In this document: piece after piece, positions 35,389 to 43,494 of the stretch
How positions within the stretch are numbered: position 1 is the stretch's first letter
How the letters are laid out: each line of letters opens with the position of its first letter
Origin: JAZNSB01 sp045590955
GTDB taxonomy: Bacteria; Pseudomonadota; Alphaproteobacteria; RF32; CAG-239
Assembly (NCBI GenBank): GCA_045590955.1
Contig: JAZNSB010000003.1
Coordinates: forward strand, 8,770-72,769
DNA length: 64,000 nt
Direction of reading: 5' to 3'
Position numbers and translations under genes: made by a program
The notes under the pieces: generated by a model
Seen by the model: the letters and a program-made list of their open reading frames with translations, nothing else
What the model was told of the DNA's origin: nothing
Databases searched by the model: none

Positions 35389-36654
35389 CTACCTTGTGTT
35401 TTGAATGTGTTGAGTAATGATGTCATTATTTATATCACGCATATATTTTTGTGCCAAGATTTTTTTATAACGGTTGAATATTTCTGTTTGTTCTTCTGTG
35501 GCACGAGGAAACGGGTGTTGCAAATTGATTTTAGTATTTGGATATACCAAAAAGTTTTTTTGCAAAAAGTCGCAACATTCCGGATATGTGCCATCCGGGT
35601 CTTGCTGTATTCCTAAAATTTTAAATTGACGCTCCATGCGCATAACTTTTTCTATTACATCTTTAGAGTTGTAATTGTTTATGGCGTTGAGGTTGATAAC
35701 AGCAATTTGGTGGTTAAGTTTTTTTATGAGTAGTTGTTTTCTTTGAATTTCAACCTCGTCTTTGCAAAAAGAAATTTCATCTTTTAATTTGCGGATTTCT
35801 CTGTAAATGGGATGAGTTTGTTTATCTCCTTTTTCAAGAGACGTTATTTTAATTTGTACTTCAACAGTAAAATGTCCGCCAGGTTTGTTGGTGTTGGGAA
35901 TAGAAAGATACAACACAAGGTTTCTAAAATCTTTGTTGCTAAATCTTTCTGTATTGTCTAAACAGTTATTGCAAAACTTATCTTTTTTGAGGCTCTGCAT
36001 TGAAGCGTTTGGGAGGTTGTTAAAGATCTGTTCCCAAAACAAAACATCTTCATATCTCTTAACGCTTAAAGAAAAGCGCAAAACATCCCTTAATCTCTCG
36101 TGGGGTTTTTCAGGGCGATTTTCGCTTGGGGTATAGGCCGAGCCAAAAGCATCTTTTTGATAAGCAAGATCATACAATCCGCCACATTTAACTTTTTCTA
36201 TGGCTCTGTTGATGTTTTTTATTCCGGGCAAAGTTATGTATAACGGATTGTTTTTGCTGTCTGTTTGGGTTATTACAATGCGAGTGTTCGGCGTAATATA
36301 TTTTATGTCATCTGTTTTTTCAATGATAGTTTCTTCTGTTATTGGGTCAATCACAGAAAAGGTGAAGTTGCTGAATTTTTCATATCCGCCAAAAGAGTTT
36401 ACAACCAAACGGAACAACTGTCTGTAAGCTTCCATTTGGTCTTCGTAATAAAACTCAAGATGTTCTTTAGTTTCTTTGCCTATTTTTCCGTCAAGATAAG
36501 CTTGCTCAATCAGCTCTAAACATTCTCGGTTGTTTTGTTCTTGCTGAGAGTTAATTGCAGCCCTGCTTTGCAGGTAGTCTTCTTTAGAAAAAGGGGAAGA
36601 AACAAAGGAAGAAAAACTGTCTTGAGCCAAATATGTATCTTGTATTTCTTGCAT
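35389..36654 (-). CDS. Uncharacterised protein with RelA/SpoT-like nucleotidyltransferase features
   Basis: I do not firmly recognise this 421-residue soluble protein. Its middle resembles the RelA/SpoT synthetase fold: a basic stretch around 145-155, RLRDVLRF (D190, R193) followed by KRYEDV, NKDFRNLVLYLS, VEVQIK with the E-x-Q pair (E265, Q267), and HPIYREIR (H281, Y284, R288). These fall in the order seen in (p)ppGpp synthetases and their relatives. A helical N-terminal region (30-90) and a C-terminal helical region (285-360) flank it. There is no HD hydrolase domain. GAGGAA precedes the ATG at 36654. It may be an alarmone synthetase relative or another nucleotidyltransferase; similarity is by eye. 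Confidence 0.45.
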   Translation of the reverse strand: MQEIQDTYLAQDSFSSFVSSPFSKEDYLQSRAAINSQQEQNNRECLELIEQAYLDGKIGKETKEHLEFYYEDQMEAYRQLFRLVVNSFGGYEKFSNFTFSVIDPITEETIIEKTDDIKYITPNTRIVITQTDSKNNPLYITLPGIKNINRAIEKVKCGGLYDLAYQKDAFGSAYTPSENRPEKPHERLRDVLRFSLSVKRYEDVLFWEQIFNNLPNASMQSLKKDKFCNNCLDNTERFSNKDFRNLVLYLSIPNTNKPGGHFTVEVQIKITSLEKGDKQTHPIYREIRKLKDEISFCKDEVEIQRKQLLIKKLNHQIAVINLNAINNYNSKDVIEKVMRMERQFKILGIQQDPDGTYPECCDFLQKNFLVYPNTKINLQHPFPRATEEQTEIFNRYKKILAQKYMRDINNDIITQHIQNTR

Positions 36655-36711
36655 TTGTATTCCTCAAGGAAGAAGAACTATGACACAAAAAAATTTATAA
36701 ACAAGAACTTT

Positions 36712-36741
36712 TTGCTTTATTTTTAAAATTTATGTGATATA
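36712..36741 (+). promoter_or_regulatory. Candidate promoter of the rimP-nusA operon
   Basis: TTGCTT (36712-36717) and GATATA (36736-36741) are separated by 18 bases. The predicted transcript starts near 36748 and would contain the hairpin at 36771-36794 before rimP. Confidence 0.35.
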
Positions 36742-36770
36742 CAGTAGGTATAACTTTCATAAATTTGTAG

Positions 36771-36797
36771 AAAGTGGGGCAAATGCCCCGCTTTTTT
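36771..36797 (+). terminator. Terminator-like hairpin in the rimP-nusA leader (possible attenuator)
   Basis: A 10-bp stem (AAAGTGGGGC with GCCCCGCTTT, one G-T pair) with an AAAT loop and a six-T run lies 13 bases before rimP, with no gene directly upstream on this strand. It looks like an intrinsic terminator in the operon leader, and NusA itself affects termination, so it may be an attenuator. Confidence 0.7.
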
Positions 36798-36809
36798 GTT
36801 AGGAAAAAT

Positions 36810-37274
36810 ATGCAAAAACACGAATTAAATGATATGCTGGAACCTGTTGTGGAGGGCTTGGGATATGAGCTGGTAAGGGTGATTACTCTTGGCCAGGTAA
36901 ATCCGACGTTGCAGGTTATGATAGATAGAATCGACGGCAAAATTGTGGATGTGGAAGATTGTGCAAAAGTTAGCAGAAAAATTTCTGAACTTTTGGATGA
37001 AAAAGACCCGATTGTCGGTGAATATACTTTGGAGGTTTCTTCTCCGGGAGTGGACAGACCTTTAACAAAGTTTTCTCACTTTGAAAAATTTGTGGGACAC
37101 AATGTAAAGGTGGAATTGTCTGAAGAAGTTAATGCCAGAAAAAGAATTAAGGGATTGCTCGTAAAAACAGACGAGAAAAAAACGGTTTTTGTTCAGGCGG
37201 GAGAAACGGTTTTTGAAATTCCGTTTGAAAAGATCAATAAAGCTAAAATAATTTTAACTCAAGAGGATGAATAA
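36810..37274 (+). CDS. rimP: Ribosome maturation factor RimP
   Basis: RimP helps assemble the 30S subunit. The start is the ATG at 36810 (MQKHELNDML) with TTAGGAA upstream; a longer reading would run through the leader hairpin. The 154 residues show the DUF150 pattern: GYELVRVITLG, IDRIDGKIVDVEDCAKVSR, and YTLEVSSPGVDRPL. It overlaps nusA by one base (TAATG) and heads rimP-nusA-ylxR-infB-rbfA-truB-rpsO-pnp. Confidence 0.94.
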   Translation: MQKHELNDMLEPVVEGLGYELVRVITLGQVNPTLQVMIDRIDGKIVDVEDCAKVSRKISELLDEKDPIVGEYTLEVSSPGVDRPLTKFSHFEKFVGHNVKVELSEEVNARKRIKGLLVKTDEKKTVFVQAGETVFEIPFEKINKAKIILTQEDE

Positions 37275-38782
37275 TGCAGAACATTGAAAATATGCCAAGA
37301 CCAGAGGTCTTGTTAGTGGCAGACACAGTTGCTCGTGAAAAAAACATTGATAGAGAAGAAGTTTTTGTGGCAATGGAAATTGCAATACAAAAAGCAGGTC
37401 GTTCAAAATATGGCTTTGAGCACGATGTTAGAGCTTCTATTGACAGAAAAACAGGCGCAATTTCTTTGTCAAGATATCGTGAAGTTGTGGCGGAAATTGA
37501 TCCGGATGCAGAGTTTTCTCAAATTACATTAAAGCAAGCAAAGGCAATTGATGCTTCTTATAAGCTTGGAGATTTTGTGGTAGATGCTTTGCCTTCAATA
37601 GACTTTGGACGTATTGCCGCTCAAACCGCAAAACAAGTAATTGTGCAAAAAGTAAGAGATGCAGAGCGCAATAAACAATATGAAGAATATAAAGAAAAAA
37701 TCGGAACAATTGTAAACGGAACGGTTAAAAGGCTTGAGTTTGGAAATGTTGTGTTAGATATTGGCAAAACAGAAGCAATTTTGACCAGAAACGAAATTAT
37801 TCCAAGAGAAAAATTTAAACCCGGTGACAGAATTAGAGCATATGTTTTGGATGTAAGAAAAGAAAACAGAGGACCGCAAGTGTTCTTGTCAAGAACATGT
37901 CCTGAATTCATGGCAAAGTTGTTTACTTCCGAAGTGCCTGAAATTTACGATGGAATCGTGGAAATTATGGGCGTGGCAAGAGATCCCGGTTCAAAGGCAA
38001 AAATTGCCGTAAGAACAGATGACGTTACAGTAGATGCCGTTGGTGCTTGTGTGGGATTGCGCGGAATTAGAGTGCAAGAAGTTGTAAAAGAACTTCAGGG
38101 AGAAAAGATTGATATTGTTTCTTATTCTGAAGATAAGGCAAAATATGTTGTTGCAGCGCTGGCTCCTGCAGAAGTTGTTAAGGTGGTGCTTGATGAAGAT
38201 AACAACAAGATTGAAGTTGTTGTGCCGCAAGAACAATTTTCTATTGCAATCGGAAGGCGTGGCCAAAATGTTAAATTGGCTTCTCAATTGTTGGGTTGTG
38301 ACATTGATGTGTTGACGGAAGAACAAGAGCAAGAGAGAAGAGCCAATGAAAACAAAGTCAAACTTCAACGTTTTATGGAAGCTTTGGATGTTGATGAAAT
38401 GATTGCACATCTTTTGATTGCTGAAGGATTTTCTAAGGTTGATGAAATTGCAATGATAGAGTTGTCTGAATTGGCCGAAATTGAAGGTTTTGATGCTGAT
38501 GTGGCTGCAGAATTGCAATCCAGAGCAAAAGCTTTTGTTGAAAAAAGAAATGAAGAGTTTGCTCAAAAGAGTAAGTCTTTGGGAATAGATGAAAGCATTA
38601 AAACAATTGCCGGATTAGATCAGGATATGATTTTGGCTTTGGCAAATAACAATGTTAAAAACATTGAAGATTTGGCAGATTTGGCTTCTGATGAACTCAG
38701 AGAAATTCTGGGTGTTGATGTTATAACAGAGGCAGAGGCAAACAGAATCATTATGGATGCAAGAGCGCACTGGTTTGAATAA
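37274..38782 (+). CDS. nusA: Transcription termination/antitermination factor NusA
   Basis: NusA binds RNA polymerase and modulates pausing, termination and antitermination. The 502 residues contain the N-terminal polymerase-binding domain, an S1 domain (about 135-200, GTIVNGTVKRLEFGN), two KH domains (IAVRTDDVTVDAVGAC and FSIAIGRRGQNVKLASQL), and two C-terminal helix-hairpin-helix units (MIAHLLIAEGFSKVDEIA and ILALANNNVKNIEDLADL). It starts on the rimP stop and precedes ylxR by 10 bases. Confidence 0.96.
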   Translation: MQNIENMPRPEVLLVADTVAREKNIDREEVFVAMEIAIQKAGRSKYGFEHDVRASIDRKTGAISLSRYREVVAEIDPDAEFSQITLKQAKAIDASYKLGDFVVDALPSIDFGRIAAQTAKQVIVQKVRDAERNKQYEEYKEKIGTIVNGTVKRLEFGNVVLDIGKTEAILTRNEIIPREKFKPGDRIRAYVLDVRKENRGPQVFLSRTCPEFMAKLFTSEVPEIYDGIVEIMGVARDPGSKAKIAVRTDDVTVDAVGACVGLRGIRVQEVVKELQGEKIDIVSYSEDKAKYVVAALAPAEVVKVVLDEDNNKIEVVVPQEQFSIAIGRRGQNVKLASQLLGCDIDVLTEEQEQERRANENKVKLQRFMEALDVDEMIAHLLIAEGFSKVDEIAMIELSELAEIEGFDADVAAELQSRAKAFVEKRNEEFAQKSKSLGIDESIKTIAGLDQDMILALANNNVKNIEDLADLASDELREILGVDVITEAEANRIIMDARAHWFE

Positions 38783-38792
38783 GGACAAAAGT

Positions 38793-39356
38793 ATGGCAGT
38801 AAGCGGTTCGTCAAATACAAGAAAGTGCATTGTTGAAGGCAGCACAAAAGAGAAAAAATCTCTTTTGCGCTTTGCCGCAACAAAAGAAAACAATGTGGTG
38901 CCGGATTTTGATAAAAAGCAAAAAGGAAAAGGGTTTTGGGTTTCTAATTCAAAAGCTATTCTAAAAAAGGCAATAGAAAAAAACATTTTTGCAAAAGTTG
39001 CCAGAAAAAAAATTGTGGCAGATCAAAATTTGTTGGAACAAACACAAAGCATGTTGTCTGATAAGGCTTTGCAAGCGTTTTCTTTTTTAACACCAAACGA
39101 TTTTGAGGTGGTGGAAAAAGCAGACTGTGTTTTTGAATCTGATGTGTTGTGTTTTGTGGTACCGAAAGAAACAACGTTAAAAATTTCTGAAAATACAAAC
39201 AAAGATGTTTTTGACTGTTTTTCTGCACAAGAACTGCAAAAAATTGTTGGAAAAAATGTTCTTTTTCTGGCTTTGAAGAATACAAATACAGCAAAAACAG
39301 TGTACAATATGTTGAAAAAGTTTAATACTTTTTCTGCTCTACAAGATGAAAAATAA
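38793..39356 (+). CDS. YlxR/L7Ae two-domain RNA-binding protein
   Basis: A 187-residue protein combining a YlxR (DUF448) domain and an L7Ae-like domain, the alphaproteobacterial form of the nusA-infB operon protein. The start is the ATG at 38793 (MAVSGSSNT) behind AAGGAC. YlxR hallmarks are RKCIVEG, LLRFA and GKGFWVS. The second half shows AFSFLTPNDFEVVEKA and FLALKNTNTAKTVYN. Members bind RNA or modulate RNase P; the precise role here is not visible. Confidence 0.82.
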   Translation: MAVSGSSNTRKCIVEGSTKEKKSLLRFAATKENNVVPDFDKKQKGKGFWVSNSKAILKKAIEKNIFAKVARKKIVADQNLLEQTQSMLSDKALQAFSFLTPNDFEVVEKADCVFESDVLCFVVPKETTLKISENTNKDVFDCFSAQELQKIVGKNVLFLALKNTNTAKTVYNMLKKFNTFSALQDEK

Positions 39357-39371
39357 AAAAGGAAATAACCT

Positions 39372-41819
39372 ATGACAGAAGAAAGTACAAAAACCAAACT
39401 AACATTGTCCGGAAAAACAACCCTTACATTGAAATCATTGGGTGATAAAAAAGGATATGAGAGAGACGGAAGAAAGGTTGTGCAGGTTGAAGTGCGCAAA
39501 AAGAGAGTAATTCTTGCACCGCAAGAAAAGAGTACTTCTGTGGAAATTGATGAAGCAACAGCTGCAAAGTTAAAGTTGATTGAGCAAGCAAAAGAATTTG
39601 AAAACCACCGCCAAGAAGAGTTTCAAAAACAAGAGGCTCAAAGACAAAAGCTAAAACAAGAGCAGGATGAAGCTCGCAGAAAGGCCGAAGAAGAAAGGAT
39701 TGCTTTGGAAGCAAAAAAGAAAAAAGAAGCAGAAGAGGCGGCAGAAAAACAAAAGGCTTTAGAACAGCAAAAGGCTCAAGAACAAGATTATCAGAAAAAT
39801 AAGAAAAATAAGTTTGATGAAGATGAAGAAGACGATAGTTTTTCTAAGAAAAATAAAAAATTTAGTGAAAAAGAAGAGGCTTATGACGACAGAAGAAAGG
39901 TTACAAAACGTTCTTTTGAAACGGTAAGAAGAAATAATAACTTTAATATAAACACCATTTCATCCGGCGATGACGATGATGATTATGGCGGTGTATATAG
40001 AAGAAGGTTTAAGAAAAAACAACCCAAGCCTGCGCAACAAACAGTTGCACCGCAAGAAAAAATTTATAAGGAAGTGGTTGTGCCGGAAGTTATTACTGTT
40101 CAGGAATTGGCTAACCGTATGGCAGAAAAATCTGCAGACGTTATTAAAAAACTTATGAGTCTTGGCGTAATGGCAACAATTAACCAGCCGATAGATGCCG
40201 ATACAGCACAAATTGTGGCAGAGGAATTGGGACATAAGGTAAAACGTGTGGCTGCTTCTGACGTTGAGCTTGGTCTTACCGGTCCGGAAGATAAGCCGGA
40301 ACAGTTGAAACCACGTCCTCCTGTTGTAACCGTAATGGGACACGTTGATCATGGTAAAACTTCTTTACTGGATGCTTTAAGAGAAACAAATGTTGTGGCA
40401 AAAGAAGCCGGTGGAATTACGCAACATATCGGCGCTTATCAAATTGAAGTTGAAAGCGGTAAGAAAATTACCTTTATTGATACTCCCGGTCACGAAGCTT
40501 TTTCTGAAATGAGGGCTAGGGGAGCAAAGGTTACCGATATTGTGGTTTTGGTTGTTGCTGCCAATGATGGAATTATGCCACAAACAGTAGAAGCAATAAG
40601 ACATGCTCAGGCGGCTCAGGTGCCAATTGTTGTGGCAATTAATAAAATAGATTTGCCGGGCGCAGATCCAATGCGTGTTAAAACAGAGTTGTTGCAACAC
40701 GGAATCGCCGTTGAAGAAATGGGTGGTGAATGCTTGTGTGCAGAAGTTTCTGCAAAAAAACGCATTAACATTAATGCATTGGTTGAGGCAATTTTATTGC
40801 AAGCAGAAATTTTGGATTTGAAGGCAAATCCTGACAGAGTGGCTGAAGGAACGGTAATTGAAGCCAAAATGGAAAAAGGAAGAGGCTCTGTGGCAACCTT
40901 GTTGGTGCAAAGAGGAACCTTGAAAATAGGTGATATTATTGTTGCTGGAAAAGAATGGGGCCATGTGAGAGCTATGCTTGATGAACACTCCAGAAAAGTG
41001 TTTGAAGCAACCCCCGCAACACCAGTGGAAGTGCTTGGTTTGCAAGGAACCCCTGGTGCCGGAGATGACTTGATTGTGGTTGCAGATGAAAATACAGCCA
41101 GACAGGTTACAAACTATAGAATTCAAAAAGAAAGAGAAGCAAAGATTGTTAAATCAGCAAAATCTGCGATGGAGCAAATGCTTGATAAAATTAAATTGGG
41201 AGAAGTTAAAAATCTTCCGGTTATTATCAAAGCTGACGTTCAAGGCTCTATTGAGGCAATTGAAGGAACAATAGGCAAGCTTTCTAACGAAGAAGTAAGT
41301 GTTCAAGTTCTTCATTCGGCCGTTGGCCCTATATCAGAATCTGATATTTCTTTGGCAAAAGCTTCAAATGCATTTATCATTGGATTTAATGTGAGAGCAA
41401 ATCCGCTTGCCAGAGATATGGCAAAACGTGACGGAGTAGATATCAGATATTATTCTATTATTTATGACGTGGCAGATGACGTTAAAAAAGGATTGGAAGG
41501 ATTGCTTTCTCCAACTCTTAAAGAAAAACTTTTGGGTTATGCGGAAATTAGAACCGTGTTTAATATAACCGGAGTGGGTAAGGTTGCCGGATGTATGATT
41601 ACTGAAGGTTTGGTAAAACGCGGAGCAAAAATCAGATTGTTGCGTGATAACGTGGTTATTCATGATGGCGAGATTGGTCAACTCAAGAGGTTTAAAGAAG
41701 ACGTTAGAGAAGTTAAAGACGGATATGAGTGCGGAATTAGCTTTGCAAATTATAACGATATTCAGGTAAATGACTTTATTGAGTGTTACGAGATTGAGAC
41801 AATTGCTGCAACCTTATAG
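39372..41819 (+). CDS. infB: Translation initiation factor IF-2
   Basis: IF-2 delivers initiator tRNA to the 30S subunit and promotes subunit joining. The 815 residues include an N-terminal IF2_assoc segment (KTTLTLKSLGDKKGYERDGRKV), a long Lys/Glu/Gln coiled-coil stretch (about 75-180), the IF2-N domain (TVQELANRMAEKSADVIKKLM), and the G domain with GHVDHGKTS, DTPGHEAF and NKIDLPGA. Domains II-IV follow. The charged N-terminal region is low complexity. It is preceded by AAAAAGGAAA and followed by rbfA after 10 bases. Confidence 0.97.
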   Translation: MTEESTKTKLTLSGKTTLTLKSLGDKKGYERDGRKVVQVEVRKKRVILAPQEKSTSVEIDEATAAKLKLIEQAKEFENHRQEEFQKQEAQRQKLKQEQDEARRKAEEERIALEAKKKKEAEEAAEKQKALEQQKAQEQDYQKNKKNKFDEDEEDDSFSKKNKKFSEKEEAYDDRRKVTKRSFETVRRNNNFNINTISSGDDDDDYGGVYRRRFKKKQPKPAQQTVAPQEKIYKEVVVPEVITVQELANRMAEKSADVIKKLMSLGVMATINQPIDADTAQIVAEELGHKVKRVAASDVELGLTGPEDKPEQLKPRPPVVTVMGHVDHGKTSLLDALRETNVVAKEAGGITQHIGAYQIEVESGKKITFIDTPGHEAFSEMRARGAKVTDIVVLVVAANDGIMPQTVEAIRHAQAAQVPIVVAINKIDLPGADPMRVKTELLQHGIAVEEMGGECLCAEVSAKKRININALVEAILLQAEILDLKANPDRVAEGTVIEAKMEKGRGSVATLLVQRGTLKIGDIIVAGKEWGHVRAMLDEHSRKVFEATPATPVEVLGLQGTPGAGDDLIVVADENTARQVTNYRIQKEREAKIVKSAKSAMEQMLDKIKLGEVKNLPVIIKADVQGSIEAIEGTIGKLSNEEVSVQVLHSAVGPISESDISLAKASNAFIIGFNVRANPLARDMAKRDGVDIRYYSIIYDVADDVKKGLEGLLSPTLKEKLLGYAEIRTVFNITGVGKVAGCMITEGLVKRGAKIRLLRDNVVIHDGEIGQLKRFKEDVREVKDGYECGISFANYNDIQVNDFIECYEIETIAATL

Positions 41820-41829
41820 GGGAAACAAG

Positions 41830-42210
41830 ATGTATAATAAAGAACCGTCACAGAGACAATTGCAAGTTGGACAAGAGATAAAGAAAATCATTGCCTCAAT
41901 GGTGCAAAGACAAGAAATCAGAAACATACAAGATGTTGATGCGCTGGTAACAATAATGGAGGCGCAAGTTTCTCCGGATTTGAAGTATTGCAATGTATAT
42001 TTCATTACTTCTGATGCAGATACAAATCAGACCGTTTTAGAGGGATTGATGTTGGCTCGCAATTATATCAGAAAACAAGTGGGAGCCAGAGCAGGATTAA
42101 GATATGTTCCGGAACTGGTTTTTAGAATTGACGAATCTTTTGCCAGGGTTGATGAAATTGAAAGATTGCTCAGAGATCCAAAGGTTTCTGCTGACCTACA
42201 AAAAGAATAA
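41830..42210 (+). CDS. rbfA: 30S ribosome-binding factor RbfA
   Basis: RbfA assists late 30S maturation near the 5' end of 16S rRNA. The start is the ATG at 41830 (MYNKEPSQRQLQV) behind AGGGGAAA; an upstream in-frame start lies in infB. The 126-residue KH-like protein has the IKKIIASMV helix, VTIMEAQVSPDLKYCNVYF and the YVPELVFRIDESFARVDEIERLL end typical of RbfA. Confidence 0.93.
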   Translation: MYNKEPSQRQLQVGQEIKKIIASMVQRQEIRNIQDVDALVTIMEAQVSPDLKYCNVYFITSDADTNQTVLEGLMLARNYIRKQVGARAGLRYVPELVFRIDESFARVDEIERLLRDPKVSADLQKE

Positions 42211-42222
42211 AGCACAATAAAA

Positions 42223-43110
42223 ATGACCAAAAACACTCAAAATATACATGGTTGGATTGTGCTTGATAAGCCTAAAGACATGACTTCAAATGCCGCACTG
42301 ACAAAAGTGCGACATTTGTTTAATGTTAAAAAAGCCGGACACGTTGGAACCCTTGATCCTTTTGCCACAGGAGTTTTACCCATAGCTTTGGGAGAAGCAA
42401 CAAAACTGATTTGTTTGATTGAGGGAGGAATAAAAACATATGAGTTTGATTGTCAATTTGGCGAACAAACATCAACGGATGATAATACCGGGGATGTTAT
42501 AAAAACATGCGAAAAAATTCCAACCAAAGAAGAAATTGAGAATGTAATACCGAGTTTTATTGGAAAAATAAAACAAATACCATCAAAATTTTCTGCCATA
42601 AAAATAAATGGCAAAAGAGCATATGATTTGGCCAGAAATGGAGAAGATTTTGAAATGAAATCAAGAGAAGTAGATGTGTTTTCTCTTAAACTTATTTCTT
42701 TTGAAAAAGACACAGCAACAATGGAGGTTGTTTGTTCTAAAGGAACATATGTGAGAACTCTTGGGGCAGATTTAGCAAAAAAACTTGGCACTTGCGCTCA
42801 CTTAAAGGCTTTAAGGCGTAAAAAAAGCGGTTTTTTTGACCTATCACATGCAATAAGTCTTGAAAATTTAAAAGAAATGGTGCATATTAATCAAGCTTTA
42901 CATCCTGTATTAACACCTCTGTGCGACATCACGGAGATTGCTGTATCGGATGAGCAGGCTACCAAATTGCGTCAGGGGCAGTCATTGTCTCCAAAAGGCT
43001 TTGAAGCTTATAAAAATGGAGAATTGGTTGCTGTTTGTAACGCAAATCCGGTGGCAATAGTGCGCAAGTCTGAGCGAAAAATTGCTCCGTGGCGCGTGTT
43101 TAACTTTTAA
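42223..43110 (+). CDS. truB: tRNA pseudouridine55 synthase
   Basis: TruB isomerises U55 in the T-loop of tRNAs. The 295 residues show GWIVLDKPKDMTSN, the catalytic motif GHVGTLDPFATGVLPIALGEATKL with the active Asp, IPSKFSAIKINGKRAYDLAR, and SKGTYVRTLGADLA. A C-terminal region of about 60 residues resembles the TruB PUA-like extension. It follows rbfA by 12 bases. Confidence 0.96.
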   Translation: MTKNTQNIHGWIVLDKPKDMTSNAALTKVRHLFNVKKAGHVGTLDPFATGVLPIALGEATKLICLIEGGIKTYEFDCQFGEQTSTDDNTGDVIKTCEKIPTKEEIENVIPSFIGKIKQIPSKFSAIKINGKRAYDLARNGEDFEMKSREVDVFSLKLISFEKDTATMEVVCSKGTYVRTLGADLAKKLGTCAHLKALRRKKSGFFDLSHAISLENLKEMVHINQALHPVLTPLCDITEIAVSDEQATKLRQGQSLSPKGFEAYKNGELVAVCNANPVAIVRKSERKIAPWRVFNF

Positions 43111-43127
43111 CTTAAAGGAAAAATAAG

Positions 43128-43397
43128 ATGTCGTTTACTAATGAAGAAAAACAAAAACTTATCAAAGAATACGGATTGAATCCTAATGATACTGGTTCTC
43201 CGGAAGTTCAAATCGCTATTTGGACTTTTAGAATCAACAACTTGATTGAACACTTTAATGTGCACAAAAAAGACAAACATTCTCGTTTGGGTTTGATGAA
43301 AATGGTTGGTAATCGTCGTAGATTGCTTGACTATTTGAAAGGAAAGTCTGAAACAAGATATCAATCTCTTATTCAAAAATTAAATATCAGAAAGTAG
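43128..43397 (+). CDS. rpsO: Small ribosomal subunit protein uS15
   Basis: S15 organises the 16S central domain. The 89-residue product has the standard signature NDTGSPEVQIA, HFNVHKKDKHSRLGLMKMVGNRRRLLDYL and the C-terminal basic helix. AAAGGAAAAATAAG precedes the ATG. A strong terminator follows before pnp, which probably uses its own promoter or read-through. Confidence 0.97.
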   Translation: MSFTNEEKQKLIKEYGLNPNDTGSPEVQIAIWTFRINNLIEHFNVHKKDKHSRLGLMKMVGNRRRLLDYLKGKSETRYQSLIQKLNIRK

Positions 43398-43415
43398 ATA
43401 TTTGTTTCAAAAAAT

Positions 43416-43446
43416 TTGCGGAGCAGTTTTGGCTCCGCAAGCTTTT
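43416..43446 (+). terminator. Terminator after rpsO
   Basis: A 9-bp perfect stem (TTGCGGAGC with GCTCCGCAA) with a 7-base loop is followed by GCTTTTTG. It separates rpsO from pnp. Confidence 0.8.
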
Positions 43447-43494
43447 TGTTTTGGTAGAAAAGATGTATGAAATATAACTTTATAAGGAAAAAAG

